The notes under the pieces are model-generated. The model was given only the letters and a program-made list of their open reading frames with translations, was not told the origin of the DNA and did no database searches. DNA of 64,000 nt from Chalciporus piperatus (Eukaryota > Basidiomycota > Agaricomycetes > Boletales > Boletaceae): positions 1-64,000 of the forward strand of contig JBBPTG010000057.1 in assembly GCA_038093975.1 (NCBI GenBank), in the 5' to 3' direction. A program made the translations under genes and the position numbers. Position 1 is the first letter of the stretch, and every line of letters begins with the position of its first letter. Shown piece after piece: positions 33,047 to 45,570 of this stretch.

Positions 33047-33487
33047 GGAGTGCGAATCAACGCCTGGATCTGGGCGTCAAGGAAACGTCAGTGGATGGAG
33101 GTTGAACGGGCTCACCGTGTGGGTGGTATCCGTTTTGCATCTGTCCGCGCCACAAGCAGAGCTCGGTCCAAGTGTGTGATAGGATGCAAAACTTCTTCAG
33201 CACCGTCTACGACGAGGAGCAAGCGAGAAACCGATGCGTTGGAGATGTTCGCCAATGCCAACGAATGCTTGCCCGCTGTACGACCCAGCGAAGGAGCGAA
33301 GGCCGGAGTGTGACATCCGAGGTCACGTCTGTCACGCAGGCTCAGCAGCACCGCCACTGGGACAAGCACACCTTGATCAGACTGAGACTGACCCAGCCCA
33401 GGTGGTAGGCTCGCCATTACTTAAACAAATCTTTCGTCGTTTTCAGGTCATTCGGGTCTACAAAAGTAGACCTGGCATTCGCGACGG
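33047..33487. promoter_or_regulatory. Head-to-head promoter of KOG1 and dynactin p150
   Basis: Only 441 nt separate the two divergent start codons. I see no TATA box and no other gene. Confidence 0.5.
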
Positions 33488-36400
33488 ATGTCTGCCGTGG
33501 ACCCTCCAGTTGGCGCGCTCGTAGAGATCTCGAATGGTAAGGGCATCGTACGCTTTTGTGGAACGACCACCTTCGCTGCAGGCAAGTGGGTCGGCATCGA
33601 GCTATTCGAGCCAAAGGGAAAGAACGATGGCTCCATCCAAGGAACCGCGTACTTCTCCTGCAAGCCTTCCTATGGCGTGTTCATTCGCCCCAGCCAAGTC
33701 AGGATCCTCGCCGCTGAACCTGAGCCTCCCCCAGTGAACGTGAGTCTTGGTGGTTTATATCAACGGCGATTGACAGAAATCGCCCATTAGCGAACCCAAC
33801 CTCAACCGAATCTTTCGCGTTCCGTCGTCGGCCATCAACGCACACCTAGCACTGGCCTTGCCCGAGCCGCGTCCATACGTTCCAGCGCCGCCTCTTCCTC
33901 CTCGCGCTCCTCCAGTCCGGTCAAACACCCATCATCCTCCATGCTTCCAGCACCTGGACTGTCAAGTCCACACATGTCTCGACTTGCACCACCAACCCCC
34001 ACGAAACGTATCCCAGCACTTTCACTCCAACCACGCAAGCCCTTGACTCGTCAGTCTTCGGGTGATGGGGCCGTACCACCCAGTCCTTCTCTTCCTACCC
34101 CAGTTCAATCAGCCTCGTTTTCGTCATCTCCTTCCCAAGAATCTACGATCGCCGTACCCACATCACGAAGTGCAGCTCCTTCAGCCTTTGCTTCCCAAGC
34201 TCCCCCACCACAAGCCCAGCAACAATCTTTCCAGCAGTCGCCTATACCGGAACCACCGCCATTATTACCTCCCGCCCAAATTACGTCATCGCCTTCACTA
34301 TCGAATATCCCCTCATCCTTCGCCAACGGGTCTGGACACATCCGAACAGCGTCTATAACAAAAGTTCCATCCTCTCCCATCGCGACAGTAAGTCTCATAT
34401 GCATCACATCAATATTCATACTTTCTTATTCATTCGCTTGCTTCAGCGCACAGTAGACGATACTGAACTTCAAGAGCTTCGCGCACGAACTCGAGTTCTC
34501 GAAGCCAAACGCGCAGACGATGCCCGACACGTCCGTGAACTCGAAACACGCCTCTCAGAAGCTGAATCATTCGTAGCTCTTCGTCCGAAGCTTCAAGCTA
34601 AGCTGAATCAACTCCAGACTGAGCTCATTGCCACCCGACGCGAATTGGCCGACTCCCAACAGCTTTCCCAACTATCGGACACCAGAGGGATCGACGCGCA
34701 GGACCAATTGGAGATGGCCATGTTAGACAAAGAAGTCGCGGAAGAGAAGGCGGAGATAGCACAAGCAGAGCTGGAAGAGGTGAAGGAAAAGCTGGCCCAT
34801 GTAGAGGTAGAACTACAGGTCCTGAAAGAGGGCGGTGGTAAGTATATGTGTGATTCAAATATCTACAATGCTGATTATCAGACAGCTGCTGGGGAGGAGG
34901 GTGAAGCAAACGTCAAATCCTCGTTAGCATACATTCAGCTTGAAAAGCAGAATGAACGGTTGAAAGAAGCACTCATTCGGTGTGTGATAGTCATTCCCTC
35001 CTATCGCCCTGACTGCTCACTCTACTAGCCTCCGAGACATGTCCCAGCAAACTGAACAGGACCAGCGCAGACGCATCGCCGAGATGGAGAAAGACATCAT
35101 AAGTGTTGATGATCTACAAGGTCTGTCTCACCTAGAAGCTCACCTCCCTCGCTTCCTCTGCGACCCCTGACGCCGACGAATAACAGGTCAATACGAATCG
35201 ACACTCATCAAACTCTCCAACGCCGAAACCCAAATTGACGACCTCAAAGCCCAACTCGATGATGCACTAGGAGCTGAGGAGATGCTAGTACAACTTACTG
35301 AGCGGAACCTCATGCTTGGGGAGAAGATCGAGGAAATGCGCATTACCATTGAGGACTTGGAAGCTCTCAAAGAGCTCAACGATGAACTCGAAGAAAATCA
35401 TATTGAGACTGAGAAGGCCCTGCAAGAGGAAATCGGTTCGTGGAATACCATTGCGCAGTCCGTCTCGTAGAGGTTGATCTTCCCGCTGCAGACTCCAAGG
35501 ACTCCCAGATCCGGGAACATTTGCAAAAGATTTCCGCAGTGGAGGACGCCTGCCAAGATCTGGAGAATACCATCACACAATTCCGCGAGCTTGTCCTACA
35601 ATTGCAAAGGTAATATCCTCGTTCTATACACCCTTATCCTCAATCACTCTGACCCTCTTGACTCAGCGAACTCGATTCCCTGCGCACTAAGACTCAGACC
35701 GCACAGCATGAGTCTGCCACGGCAGCATCGCAGACAGCTGCAATGATGTCTCTTAATCTTAAGCTCCAGTCGTCTGCCTCCAAGAATCAAGCCAAGACTA
35801 TCGAACTTGAGGTTCGCAAACTCGAAGCGAAGGAAAGCAGGGAATTGCTCGCCATTGTGCAAGTGAGGATCTCAAGTAATACCATGTGTGATAAGATGTT
35901 AATTTGGCGATGACATAGCCGTACCTGCCGCAAGTGTACGTGGAGAGTGACAGCGATGCCACAAGCTGTTACATCTTCTTCCAGCGGATGGCATACAAGA
36001 TCGATCTTATCAATACTGTCGTCGGACAGGCTCATGGGCTTCCCGAGTCTCTTAATGGAGACGTGTCGGATACGCTCGTTGGTATATGCGAGGTGTGTTT
36101 CATTCCCTTTGATCCGTTCTTGGTAGCTTACATTTTATTCTAGATGAGAGGACACGCTGCAGGCCTGGCAATACTCTGCAAGCGCTTTGCTGCAATCCTT
36201 CGCCGTTGTGATCCAACTTCCTTCCTCAATATTGGGCGCATATACCCTGAGATTGCTCCCATGGAGAAACGTATCGATATGCACATCGATCTCCTGAGAC
36301 GTGATGCATTCCGTGAGATGGAATTCGTAAGCGACATCATGAAGTGAGCCCATCATTTATACACCCCAAAACAGTACTTTCTAACCCGCACGCACGCAGG

Positions 36401-38185
36401 TTGCAAGCGCAATTTGATCACCTCGCTGAGACTTACTTCAGTGGGTTTGAGCAAGATCTTGGTGAACGAGAGTTGGGATACGCGCTCTCGCTTGACCATG
36501 ACCTCGACGTGTTCGCTGCCTCGATTGGTCTTACCAAGACTTCGGTTGCTGCTATTTTACGTGATGTGGACGTTGTCCTCGAGATGGGTGGATATGATCC
36601 CGAGGTCGAGCTCTTCGAGCCTCTCCAGAAACTTCTTGACCAGTGCAAGAGCGCGAAGGTGTTCTCCAAGTGAGTATTTTACGACTGCCTTCCCGCGATC
36701 AGAGCTCATGAATTTAAACTAGGAAACTTACGAAACGGCTAGAAGATGTTATTCAGGAGTCGACGGCACTGAAACCACATCTCGTGGGCCATCTCAAGTC
36801 GCTAAGTAACGCCGTGCCCGAGCTCGTCAACTTCAGTATATCCGTAAGCCTGTCTTCACACATGCTAGAGTTTGGAATTAGAGACTGACCCTGGACTTGT
36901 CAAATTTTTATAGCTCGCTCAACAAGTCATACCTCACCTGAGTGATGCTCGGAGCGCCAAATCTTCCTTCCAGTTCCCCACTGTCCTTTCGTTCGCCAAA
37001 CAGACGGCCATGTCGACAGTCGCTAAAGATATGCGACCTGGTGCGTCTTGCTGGGAGGCGGTTAGTGAAGCCATCGCACAGCTTGCAGGGGAGTGCAACA
37101 AGTTGTTGCCAATGGCGCTTGAAGCGGAGAACGTTGTCAAGAGTGCGCAATCTCGTCGTTTACCCATTTGTCCCTGATTGACAGATCGTGTTTTCAGTCA
37201 CTGGCACAGCACCTTGGGTTTCGCGTATCGATGAAATCCGAGCAAGCACGGCAATCAACGTCGAGGCGGAGCGCAAAGCTGTCCAGCTACAAGACGAGAT
37301 TCAAGGTCTCGTTCGTAGTCTTAAATCCAGAGATCAGACAATACAGGAGTCCACCGTTAAAATCGAGCTCATGGAACGCCGTATGGAAGCTGGCAAGAAA
37401 CAAGGAGATACGATCGTCGAACTTGAGAGCGAGCTATCGAAAGCGAGGAAACAGGAGCGGGCGTACGAAGAGGCTATGGAACAGTTGCAGGCTGACTTGG
37501 ACGCACTGGAACAAGAGAATGGCAAGCTCAAGACCATGGCTGCACCAGAGAGACAAGGTACGGGATTAGCTATGCTAGCGTTCTCGGGATGCTTAATACG
37601 ACTCGACTTAGCTGCTGGCAATCAACCTGCCGAATCAGATAACGCTCCTATTGAGGGAAGTGTCGAGACTTCTCATCTGATAGAACAAGTGGGTTATCAT
37701 CCAATGGCACAACTCGACTCGCCATCTCACACCCTCTCGCACAGATCGAAGCACTCCGCGGAACGGTCAGGTTCCTCCGGACAGAGAACTCGTATCTCAA
37801 AGGTCAAGACCTACTCAAAGAGATTCAAGCTCTACCCCCGCTTCCTGGACCGGTCCGCTCGCCACCGACGCCTCCTTTGGACCCCTCTACGTTTTCTGAT
37901 TCAGAAGACTCTGAGTCGGACGTTCCTTCTACACCGCCCACCTTCCTCTCCTTGGCTACAGAAACCAAAATGCTATACCGGGATGTCATCAAGTTCTCTT
38001 CCTCGCCCCGGGTCGTCGACCTGTCCGCCCTGCATGCGAAGCGCGCCGACAGCGAAGGCAAGACGGTCAGGGGTTGGATGCGCAAGAAGGATATGCCAGC
38101 GCAACAGGTTTTGGAACGCAAGTTGGAGGCTGAGAGGTTGAGTAGACGGGTGAGAGGGCTCTTGGACCGAACGAGCGCACTATGA
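33488..38185 (+). CDS. NIP100: Dynactin large subunit p150Glued
   Basis: The first exon carries a CAP-Gly domain: [36 protein letters not shown] and [14 protein letters not shown]. The microtubule-tip binding motif GKNDG is intact. A basic Ser/Pro linker of about 200 residues follows ([27 protein letters not shown]). Then comes the long first coiled coil ([20 protein letters not shown] to LQAEL-type heptads, 34450-35900). The conserved globular dynactin region starts [20 protein letters not shown] and runs through [20 protein letters not shown] and [20 protein letters not shown] second coiled coil and a closing [20 protein letters not shown] region follow. The total is about 1,250 residues with some 15 introns. 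Dynactin tethers and activates cytoplasmic dynein for nuclear and vesicle movement along hyphae. The N-terminal start is well placed, two residues before the CAP-Gly fold begins. Confidence 0.94.
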
Positions 38186-39114
38186 TTATGCTTTTGGGTG
38201 TTCCAGTAGGGTTCACCCCAGGTGGAGAGGACATGTTTACGATATCATATAGTTTTTCTTAGAGTTGCTCATTGTTATTATATATACCCTTTACACATGG
38301 ATAAGTATATGAGAATAGAAACTCTTCGGGGAGTGGAGGGATAGGCCTTCGAGTCTCGTCATGTACACCCTATCATTTGACCACCATCCAAATCAGGTCA
38401 AGCAATGATTCGAGGCAGATCATCAGAATCAGCGAGGGATATCTTCTGGAGGGATGTCCAAGTTAGGCATGCAGATAAGGGGCCATTCTCAGGGGGGTGC
38501 GACCAGGGCCCTAGACCTCAGTTACCGATCTGGGTGTATGCGTTCAAGTTGGTCCCGTGGCACTCGCCGATTTTTCGAAGTATTCAATTATCCGGTATGT
38601 GCAGCTGCGGGGAACGACTCGAAGGTGTCGACCGCGAGAATGAACAGGGCGACTCATTGCACAAAGGCCCCAAGGAGGACTTCTCGCCCGGGTCTGGCCC
38701 CTCCGCGAACACGGAACGGTTGCTACCACACTGTTGGACATTATCTCGGCACCAATATGCTGAATCCGGATGCTTTCGAACCAACTGTGATCTGCGATCT
38801 CGTTCATACAACATCATATCCTACCCCATCGCAAAGAACGACCCCGGAGTAGGAGTGAGTTATTTGATAAAATACTTCTCGACATACATATTCTGCGAGT
38901 CCCATTGAAATCAAGTCTCAGACGCCGCCATGCCAGTGGCTGTAAGAAACTTTGGGGATGACGCACTAAAACCGGACTTCTTGAAGTGTTACTTCGACTT
39001 CCGAGTCGGTCGCTTCTACGAAAGTTAGAAAGTCACGTTTGATACGAGGACAGATCAAATAAAAGCTTAGCATTCTCGAAATAAATCTCTTTCACCCGTA
39101 CTGCTACCACCAGG
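38186..39114. other. Intergenic, 929 nt
   Basis: This lies between dynactin and the desaturase, both on plus. An open frame at 38405-38908 (167 codons) has no recognisable motif, unusual composition (Cys, Arg and Ser rich) and overlapping open frames on both strands, so I do not call it. A T/A-rich polyadenylation-like zone lies at 38250-38300. Confidence 0.4.
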
Positions 39115-41008
39115 ATGACGACCCAGTCTGCAGGACAGTCCCACCCGAAAATATGGTGGAGCAACGCAATATTCTTCCTCTCTGTTCATATCGCAGCTAT
39201 CGCGGGCGTTTATTATAGACCGCCGACCCATGTCGCTCGTGCGACCCTAATCATGTCCTTTGTACTATGGCAATTGGCCGACTTTGGGTGAGCTAGCGTA
39301 AGGACGGAACCAAGGTGAATGGACTCACAATCAGACATCAGGATTACCGTCGGGTATCATAGACTTTATTCGCATCGTGCTTTCCGAGCCACCCTTCCCG
39401 TGCGCGTAGTCCTCGTCGCGCTTGGTTCAAGCGCTTTCCAGGGATCCATAAAGGTAAATGGACAACGTTGTACTGCTCCGGCCTGATTTCTGACATTTTA
39501 TTTCAGTGGTGGTATGATCACGTTCGCGTTACCCCCACTAGAATGCAGTCACTGATCAGAAACGCAGGTGCCTTCGACACCGTTTGCACCATGTGAGACA
39601 TACTTTACCTTCACGTTAATGAACCACTCAGGTCGGATTTCAAAAGCGCTTTACGGATGATCCTGTTCACGACCCGTGAGCCCCTGAAGTACCCGCAGGG
39701 ACGCATAAGACTGACCCCCTGTTATATCACAAAGATATGCAGCCACACGAGGGCTCTTTTATTCTCATATGGGATGGATCTTCTTCAAGCCGAGGTATGA
39801 CCGTATCGAGACTATAGACCGGGAAGATCTCGAGAGTGATCCTGGTGAGTGAGGAATAGAAAGATGTATGCACTCCGAACTTGAAGTATGATCAGTCGTT
39901 CGCTTCCAGCACAAGTATTATGGTCTGTACGCCACGCCACCTTGCTCCGAACATGTTTTGATGTCCTGCAGTTCCGATCGCATTCACTTTAGGCTACGTC
40001 GTTCCGGTCCTCCTAGGATATTCATGGGGGGATCTGGTAGGAGCGTTTATTTACGGTGGATTGGTGACCAGGCTGGCTGGTGAGCATGTGGCGACGAACT
40101 ACTCTTCTGATCTGACAACATCAAGTCTGGCACACTACATTTCTTGTTAATTCGTGAGCAACTAAACTCGTGATTTGCTTACTCTGTTTAAAAGAATCGA
40201 CAGCTTGGCTCATTGGGACGGCCTACAGCCATACACGGACGAGAACACCTCCAGGGGTAATTTGGTGCGTCACTCCCTATGTCGTCTGACGGGCTTGAAA
40301 AACCGATCTAACGAGTTTAGATACTGGCCGTCCTGACTGGTGGAGAAGGAAGTCATAACTTCGTGAGTTACTATCGTCGACTTTTAAACATGTCCTGATC
40401 CATAACTGCTCTCATAGCATGTGAGCAAATATCCGCACGCGCTGATATGATCGCTCACCAGTAACTAGCATGCGTTTCCGCACGACTATAGATCCGGCCC
40501 CTCCAAGCTGGACTGGGACCCGTCGAAATGGATCATCGCTGGTCTCTACCATCTCGGTCTAGTCACATCCGTTCGGCGAGCTCGTTCAGAAGACATTCAC
40601 GAAGCAAGACGATACATGAACCAGACGGTGCATGGGCGAAACGAGACGGTCGCCGAGACAGGCGAAAGCTGGAGTGGCAACGAGTGGACCATCGAGGAGA
40701 TGCAAGCCTATTCGGCATCCAACCCGGGGAAGTGTATCGTCGTCATTCAAGGTTTTGCGGTGGACGTCACCGAGTATCTTAGAGAACATGTGAGTATAGA
40801 CACACTCCTCCCCTCTCTGACTTTGGATCTGATTGGGGACGGAAAGCCGGGAGGTGCAAAGGTACTGCGAAGTTATTGCATTAGAACCGATTCGGATGGT
40901 CAGTCGTGGAGGGATGCGAGCTGGGCTTTTGATGGCGGGTTGAACAACCATTCCAGAGCGGCGAGGCGAAAGATGCGCGAGATGCGTGTGGCTAAGGTGA
41001 AAACCTGA
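39115..41008 (+). CDS. OLE1: Acyl-CoA delta-9 desaturase with C-terminal cytochrome b5 domain
   Basis: Fourteen exons of 173, 112, 5, 25, 29, 110, 27, 108, 28, 61, 42, 3, 321 and 162 nt give 402 codons in phase. They carry the three histidine boxes in order: GYHRLYSHRAF (H-x4-H), LRHRLHHRFTD (HRLHH) and EGSHNF-H-HAFPHDYR. Membrane segments flank them (FFLSVHIAAIAGVY, VVLVALGSSAF, IAFTLGYVVPVLLGYS). The b5 domain has the haem-ligand motif EHPGG and a second His in LNNHSRAA. The enzyme inserts the delta-9 double bond into stearoyl- and palmitoyl-CoA in the ER, with electrons from its own b5 domain. Exon 3 (39507-39511) and exon 12 (40418-40420) are micro-exons; exon 12 is a single CAT codon supplying one His of box 3. 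The exon 5 acceptor could also lie 15 nt upstream, adding VGFQK. Yeast Ole1 is longer at the N-terminus (about 510 residues). Confidence 0.93.
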
Positions 41009-41265
41009 AATTTTGAAACGTTCAAGTCCATACAACTTCCTTTTTCACCGCGTTCACCGTGGTTTATGTTTTCGAAACCAAATGTCAGCGTTGTTGCAAC
41101 TTGGGGAGCCAGTCGCGAGTCCTCAGTAGCAATCGGCAATTCTGTGTTTGGCAAAGGCCTCTGAATCAAACAAACCACCGAGATCTAATCAAGATCTAAT
41201 CACGCCCCGCCGCCTATAACTAGAAAGATCTTTCGCTCGAAATCCCACAAACAAAAAAAGATACC

Positions 41266-41946
41266 ATGCAGGCAGAAACCTTTGACCTCGAAGAACTCGT
41301 CCACCTCGAACAAACGTCCGCAAGCTCCCTCTCCCCATTTTCTCTAACACACCTCCACCTCCCTCCTTCCCAAACAGATTCTACGACACCGGTTACACAG
41401 ACGGTTACGCCCACGGTCGTATACACGGTCTCATCGAAGGCCGTGAACTCGGCCGCCAAAAAGGGTTCGAGATATGGGAAGAAATCGGGTTCTATGAAGG
41501 GTTCGCGTCGACGTGGCAAGCCATCTATACACAACGAGGGGAAGACGATCAGTTGAGTTGATCCCGAGTCGATTTCGATTCGAGGTCGTGTGTGTTGATA
41601 TGCTGACTGGTTTTCTCCTGATTTCTGTTACAGACGAGCGGTACATCACATCAGGCATCTTCTTGAGCTCATACGCCGGTTCCCAACCGTCAATCCTTCC
41701 GCGGCACAATCACAATCACAAACGGCCTCGTCCGAATCGGAGATGGACGTGTCGAAGCTACAGCGCCAGATAAGGTCTCGGTACAAGGCCCTCTGTGCGT
41801 CTCTTGGCGTTCGTCCTACGTTGAGATCAAGTGAAAACGAGGATGCCGGAGAGGAAGGCACTGCTACCCCGCAGCATTCAAAACGAACTGTCTGGACGTT
41901 GGAGAATGACGCCAAACGCCCGACTATGCAGGGATTGAGTTTCTGA
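41266..41946 (+). CDS. LTO1: LTO1/ORAOV1 homolog (Yae1-Lto1 domain)
   Basis: Exons 41266-41315, 41378-41551 and 41634-41946 join to 178 residues. The start MQAETFDLEELVHLEQTFYD leads into the deca-GX3 repeat: TGYTDGYAHGRIHGLIEGRE, continuing LGRQKGFEIWEEIGFYEGF with glycine every fourth residue. A helical tail (AVHHIRHLLELIRRFPTVNP, KLQRQIRSRYKALCASLGV) follows. In yeast, Lto1 with Yae1 delivers Fe-S clusters to the ABC protein Rli1 for ribosome recycling. The yeast-type C-terminal tryptophan used as a targeting signal is not visible here; the protein ends QGLSF. It lies 257 nt downstream of the desaturase on the same strand. Confidence 0.9.
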
Positions 41947-42281
41947 AACAACTTGGATCAAGTTCTGTATACCACCGGAGGCTTTTGCCCTGCGGGAGAA
42001 TATCACTCTCATACAGTACCCTCTCAGCCAACTCTCAGCATAGTGAGTTCCGTTCACTTATTACATCCTCCCAATCAGCCTCACGAGGATAAACTCTAGA
42101 GCGCAGACTGTGTTAGAAAAGCGCGGTACGCGCTCAGCGATAACCGGAGCTACATGATTCGGGGAGAGCATAGCTAGATACAGAGAGAGTATTATAGTAA
42201 TATATGGAGAACGGCAGCCTCATTATACGTGCTGAGATCATAGGTAGTAAGAACGACGACAAGTATTAGAAAGCATACATC
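41947..42281. other. Convergent 3' intergenic, 335 nt
   Basis: 3' flanks of LTO1 and the amine oxidase gene. No gene is seen. Confidence 0.4.
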
Positions 42282-45131
42282 TCAGTGCCTGCAACCACAT
42301 GGTCCGTCGACGCCGTTGGAACCGTTCGTGCCGTTGGCGTAGTAGCCGTAGTAGGGCTCGGTGAACGCAGGTTTGCTGTGATCGTCCCTGGTTCCGGGAA
42401 CGTCCATGCTCGGGTTCTTGGTGAAGAAACTGCTGGGTTTGAACATGATGTTAAGATGTTCCACAGGCATACTGTGAAGTCCAGTATGAGTTCAAAGTGT
42501 CATCCGTGAACGAGGACCAGATACTTACACCGGCCAGTCTTCAGGGCGGGGGACATGAGTCGTGCCTACAACCATCCAGATCGGTCATGGGAAGAGCCGA
42601 GAGAAGAGCTGAGCACGCACCGACAGTGAGGTAGAGCACGATATCTTCGTTATCGATGCTTCCCTTGCCTTCCTTGACCCATCTGCCAACAGAGTCCTTA
42701 GGCTCATCACGAGTCTGTGGCACATACTTTCCACTAGGCCACATCCTGCCACCCTTTGGTCCCTCAACGTCCTTCACGACCCAAAGTGACTTGTGCGCAA
42801 ACGAAGCACGTTTTGCAATCCATGAATCACTCTTGGTCAAAAGAGGAAGCAAACCTCCTTTCATCATGATCTGATACGACGATGGTTTCCCGGAAGCGTA
42901 GTGGACCTTGTTCGTGTTCGCGATTTTCCAGCGTCGCTCGGCGGCCCAGTCGGAGTCGCGGGCACCATCTTCGACAGGATCTTGGAGGACGCGTTCTTTG
43001 ACGTAGAAACCGTTACCCGCAAAGTTCTCTTTCGAACCGGTAGGCGCCTCGAGACTGATGACGTCGGATTCGATGACGGAGTTCTGAAGTCCATCGAGCA
43101 TGGGGTCGACTCGGACGGAGAAGATGTGTTGATGGACGTGAGCGTTGAGACCCGGTGCAACGTATGTTCCGTGGGGAGAGGGTTCGTTAGGACCACCAAC
43201 ATAGACTTGTAAAATACCACTAAGACGAATCTCAAGTTCGATGTTGCCGTCTTGGTAGAAGTGGTAGTTCCAGATGTATTCTGTTGGGACAGTGATCAGC
43301 GACAGAGTGCAAATGGGTGAATGCTCTGACCATAGTTGGCAACGGTGCAGACCATGCTGATGACCAGACGTCTGCTTCTGACGGTGTGAGTACGACCTCC
43401 TGGACGGTAGTCAGTGTGCTTCCAGAGGACACCAGCATCCTCTTCATGAATGCAGATTACATTCTTGATGACAAACGCTGTTCCACCATGAGTTACGTAT
43501 GCACCGGGCTACAACAAGATAAGCCATCTGTTTAATTGGCAACACGAGGAACACACCAGGTAGTGGATCTTTCCTAGGCAGTCGCAGCCAAGGGAAAGTT
43601 CGTTAGCCATAGTACCCATACCGTATTCACCACTGGAACGGGATAAGTTGCGGTTGAACACACAAAGATGGGATTACTCACGAATCAAAGGCGAATTTCC
43701 TGGGGTGAGGGAACTCGGGTGCACCGTAAGGAACGACCATTTCCGCGACGCTAAGGCGATAAAAGATGGGACGGATGTTTCCATCGTCATTGTAAGTGAT
43801 TGTCGATAACACAATACCTTCACGGGGACTGAAGGCTGTGAATGGGTGGAGTGAGCTCGCTATCATTGCAAAGCAACGGCAAAGGACCAACCAATGTGCA
43901 TGTTCCATTTCTGCCACTCGAGGATGTGCCCGGTCATCTTAAACGACACGCCTTCGGGTTGTTCGACATGCAAAGGCTTGACGTCATTGCGTAATTTGTG
44001 GGTCGGGTCGGTCCTCTCCATAAGATCGGGAAGGTACTCGAAGGGGGCGAGTGGCGGCGGTATTCGTTCCCGATTTGACTTGGCGAACGAATCATCCGGA
44101 TCTGAGAGTGGTTGAGCCTCGGTCGTTTCGGCAGCGAGCTCGCAGGACCCATCAGGTTTTCTTCTATAACCGGTGGGGAAGTCAATTTGGATGACTTTTT
44201 CTGCAACCGAGTCAATGACTGCAACGAAATCCTATAAATGCACTCAAAGTCAAAAATCGCAAGAATAGAGAAACCAAGGGACAAGATTGACAAGAGGATG
44301 AGCATATAGATTATCGTGCTCTGAAAAGCGTGCAAAGATTAAAGCTTGCTGGAGACGCTGGTGTTTGGGGAACCGGTCGTCGTAACCGACTGCCCAGCCA
44401 TCGGCACAGATCTGGTGTGGTTCGATGCCTGCGTTCAATAATAAAACAGGTTAGTCCGTCGAATAAATTAAGGTTGACGTCGCTTACCAACTTGCTTGGC
44501 GAGAGCTTGCACTTTAGGATCATTACGTACAATGATCTCGCAAAGTTGGAGCTCCTCGACGGTGATCTGGGGTTGCGACCCCTCCGGAAGCAGTTCCAAT
44601 GATTCGACCTCCCACTCTCCATCGTTGAGAGCGAGGAAAGCATTGTAGCATCCTCTGTTGCAACGAAGGAAACATGGCGTTACTTGTCATGACATGACTC
44701 TCACACGGAGATACGTACCCATTTATGACGTCCAGGAACTAAATAAATTGTGTCAGAACATGCGGCAAAGTAGCGCGGGTGTGTTACTCACGTCGGACTC
44801 GGCCTTCCTGGCAATCTCAACGGGCGACTGAGGTCTACCACCTGGTGTGAGCGGAATACCAAGGGCAGCGAGGACGGCCTTCTTCGGAGGCGGGAGCAGA
44901 GCGCAGGTAATGAAACGGACGGCCTTGATAGGCGTGTTGGCAGCAGTATAATGCCTAATGGCGAGGGTCACAGCGTTAATCTAAATAGGTCAGAAACAGG
45001 TGACGACCGAATAGAGAGTGACTGACTTCATCCGCAGTGAGAGGGTCGAGGGGGTGGTCAGGTTTCGGGGGAATGGTCTTGTGGATGGTCGTGACAGAGG
45101 CATAAGAGGGATAAAATGCAACAGGCGCCAT
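42282..45131 (-). CDS. Copper amine oxidase (topaquinone type)
   Basis: Many exons give a protein of roughly 740 residues starting MAPVAFYPSYASVTTIHKT. N2/N3-type domains contain HPLDPLTADE and GCYNAFLALNDGEWEVESLE. The catalytic domain shows the active-site base region KFAFDSGEYGMGTMANELS, the cofactor motif TVANYEY (the Tyr that becomes topaquinone, split by an intron after NY), the paired copper ligands HVHQHIFSVRVDP and the third-ligand region TTHVPRPEDWPVMP. It oxidises primary amines to aldehydes with release of ammonia and peroxide, a nitrogen-scavenging step in fungi. There is no N-terminal secretion signal, and the C-terminus (GPCGCRH) is not a peroxisomal SKL. The start at 45131 is preceded by a TATA box and, further out, GATA-factor sites. 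Confidence 0.94.
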
Positions 45132-45570
45132 GCTGGGCAGGATGATAATGGAGCAAGAAAGAACTGAGGTTGATAGGCCACTAGTACTGGAGGGACGGAT
45201 CTGGGAATTGGACCCTCCCCTTTATAGGCCGCAAGCCGAACCTGAGAACATTTTTCGACCATTCCGAGGCGCTTATCGCCGGAGGGTCGCAATTTGGCCA
45301 CATCCGATGCTTAGATAAGATAAGCAAACACCGCAACCAGTCTCCTGCCACAAGTGTGAAGTACCCAAAGTGCACTAGACTTGGAGATGACAAACAACTC
45401 TCATTCATATTTCGATTCAGACTCGTTCAAGCCAAGAAAACGGCTTCGAACACGCAGCCACGCTTCTTGTCCGCTCAACCACCCACGCCGAACCGTGAAC
45501 TACCTTGCAATTTCCATGCATGGTCAAGTCTACAGAAGACACCGTTGCCTAGTCCAATGAGCAGGTGAAC
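45132..45570. promoter_or_regulatory. Amine oxidase promoter with TATA box and tandem GATAAG sites
   Basis: On the minus strand TATAAA lies at 45221-45226, about 90 nt before the amine oxidase ATG. Two overlapping GATAAG motifs sit at 45314-45319 and 45319-45324. HGATAR is the known binding site of AreA/Nit2-type GATA regulators of nitrogen use. This suggests nitrogen catabolite control of the amine oxidase. The inference rests on motif plus gene function. Confidence 0.5.

Noticed and set aside
38405..38908. 167-codon plus-strand frame between dynactin and the desaturase
   Set aside because: No recognisable domain, several overlapping frames on both strands, odd composition and no supporting splice pattern.
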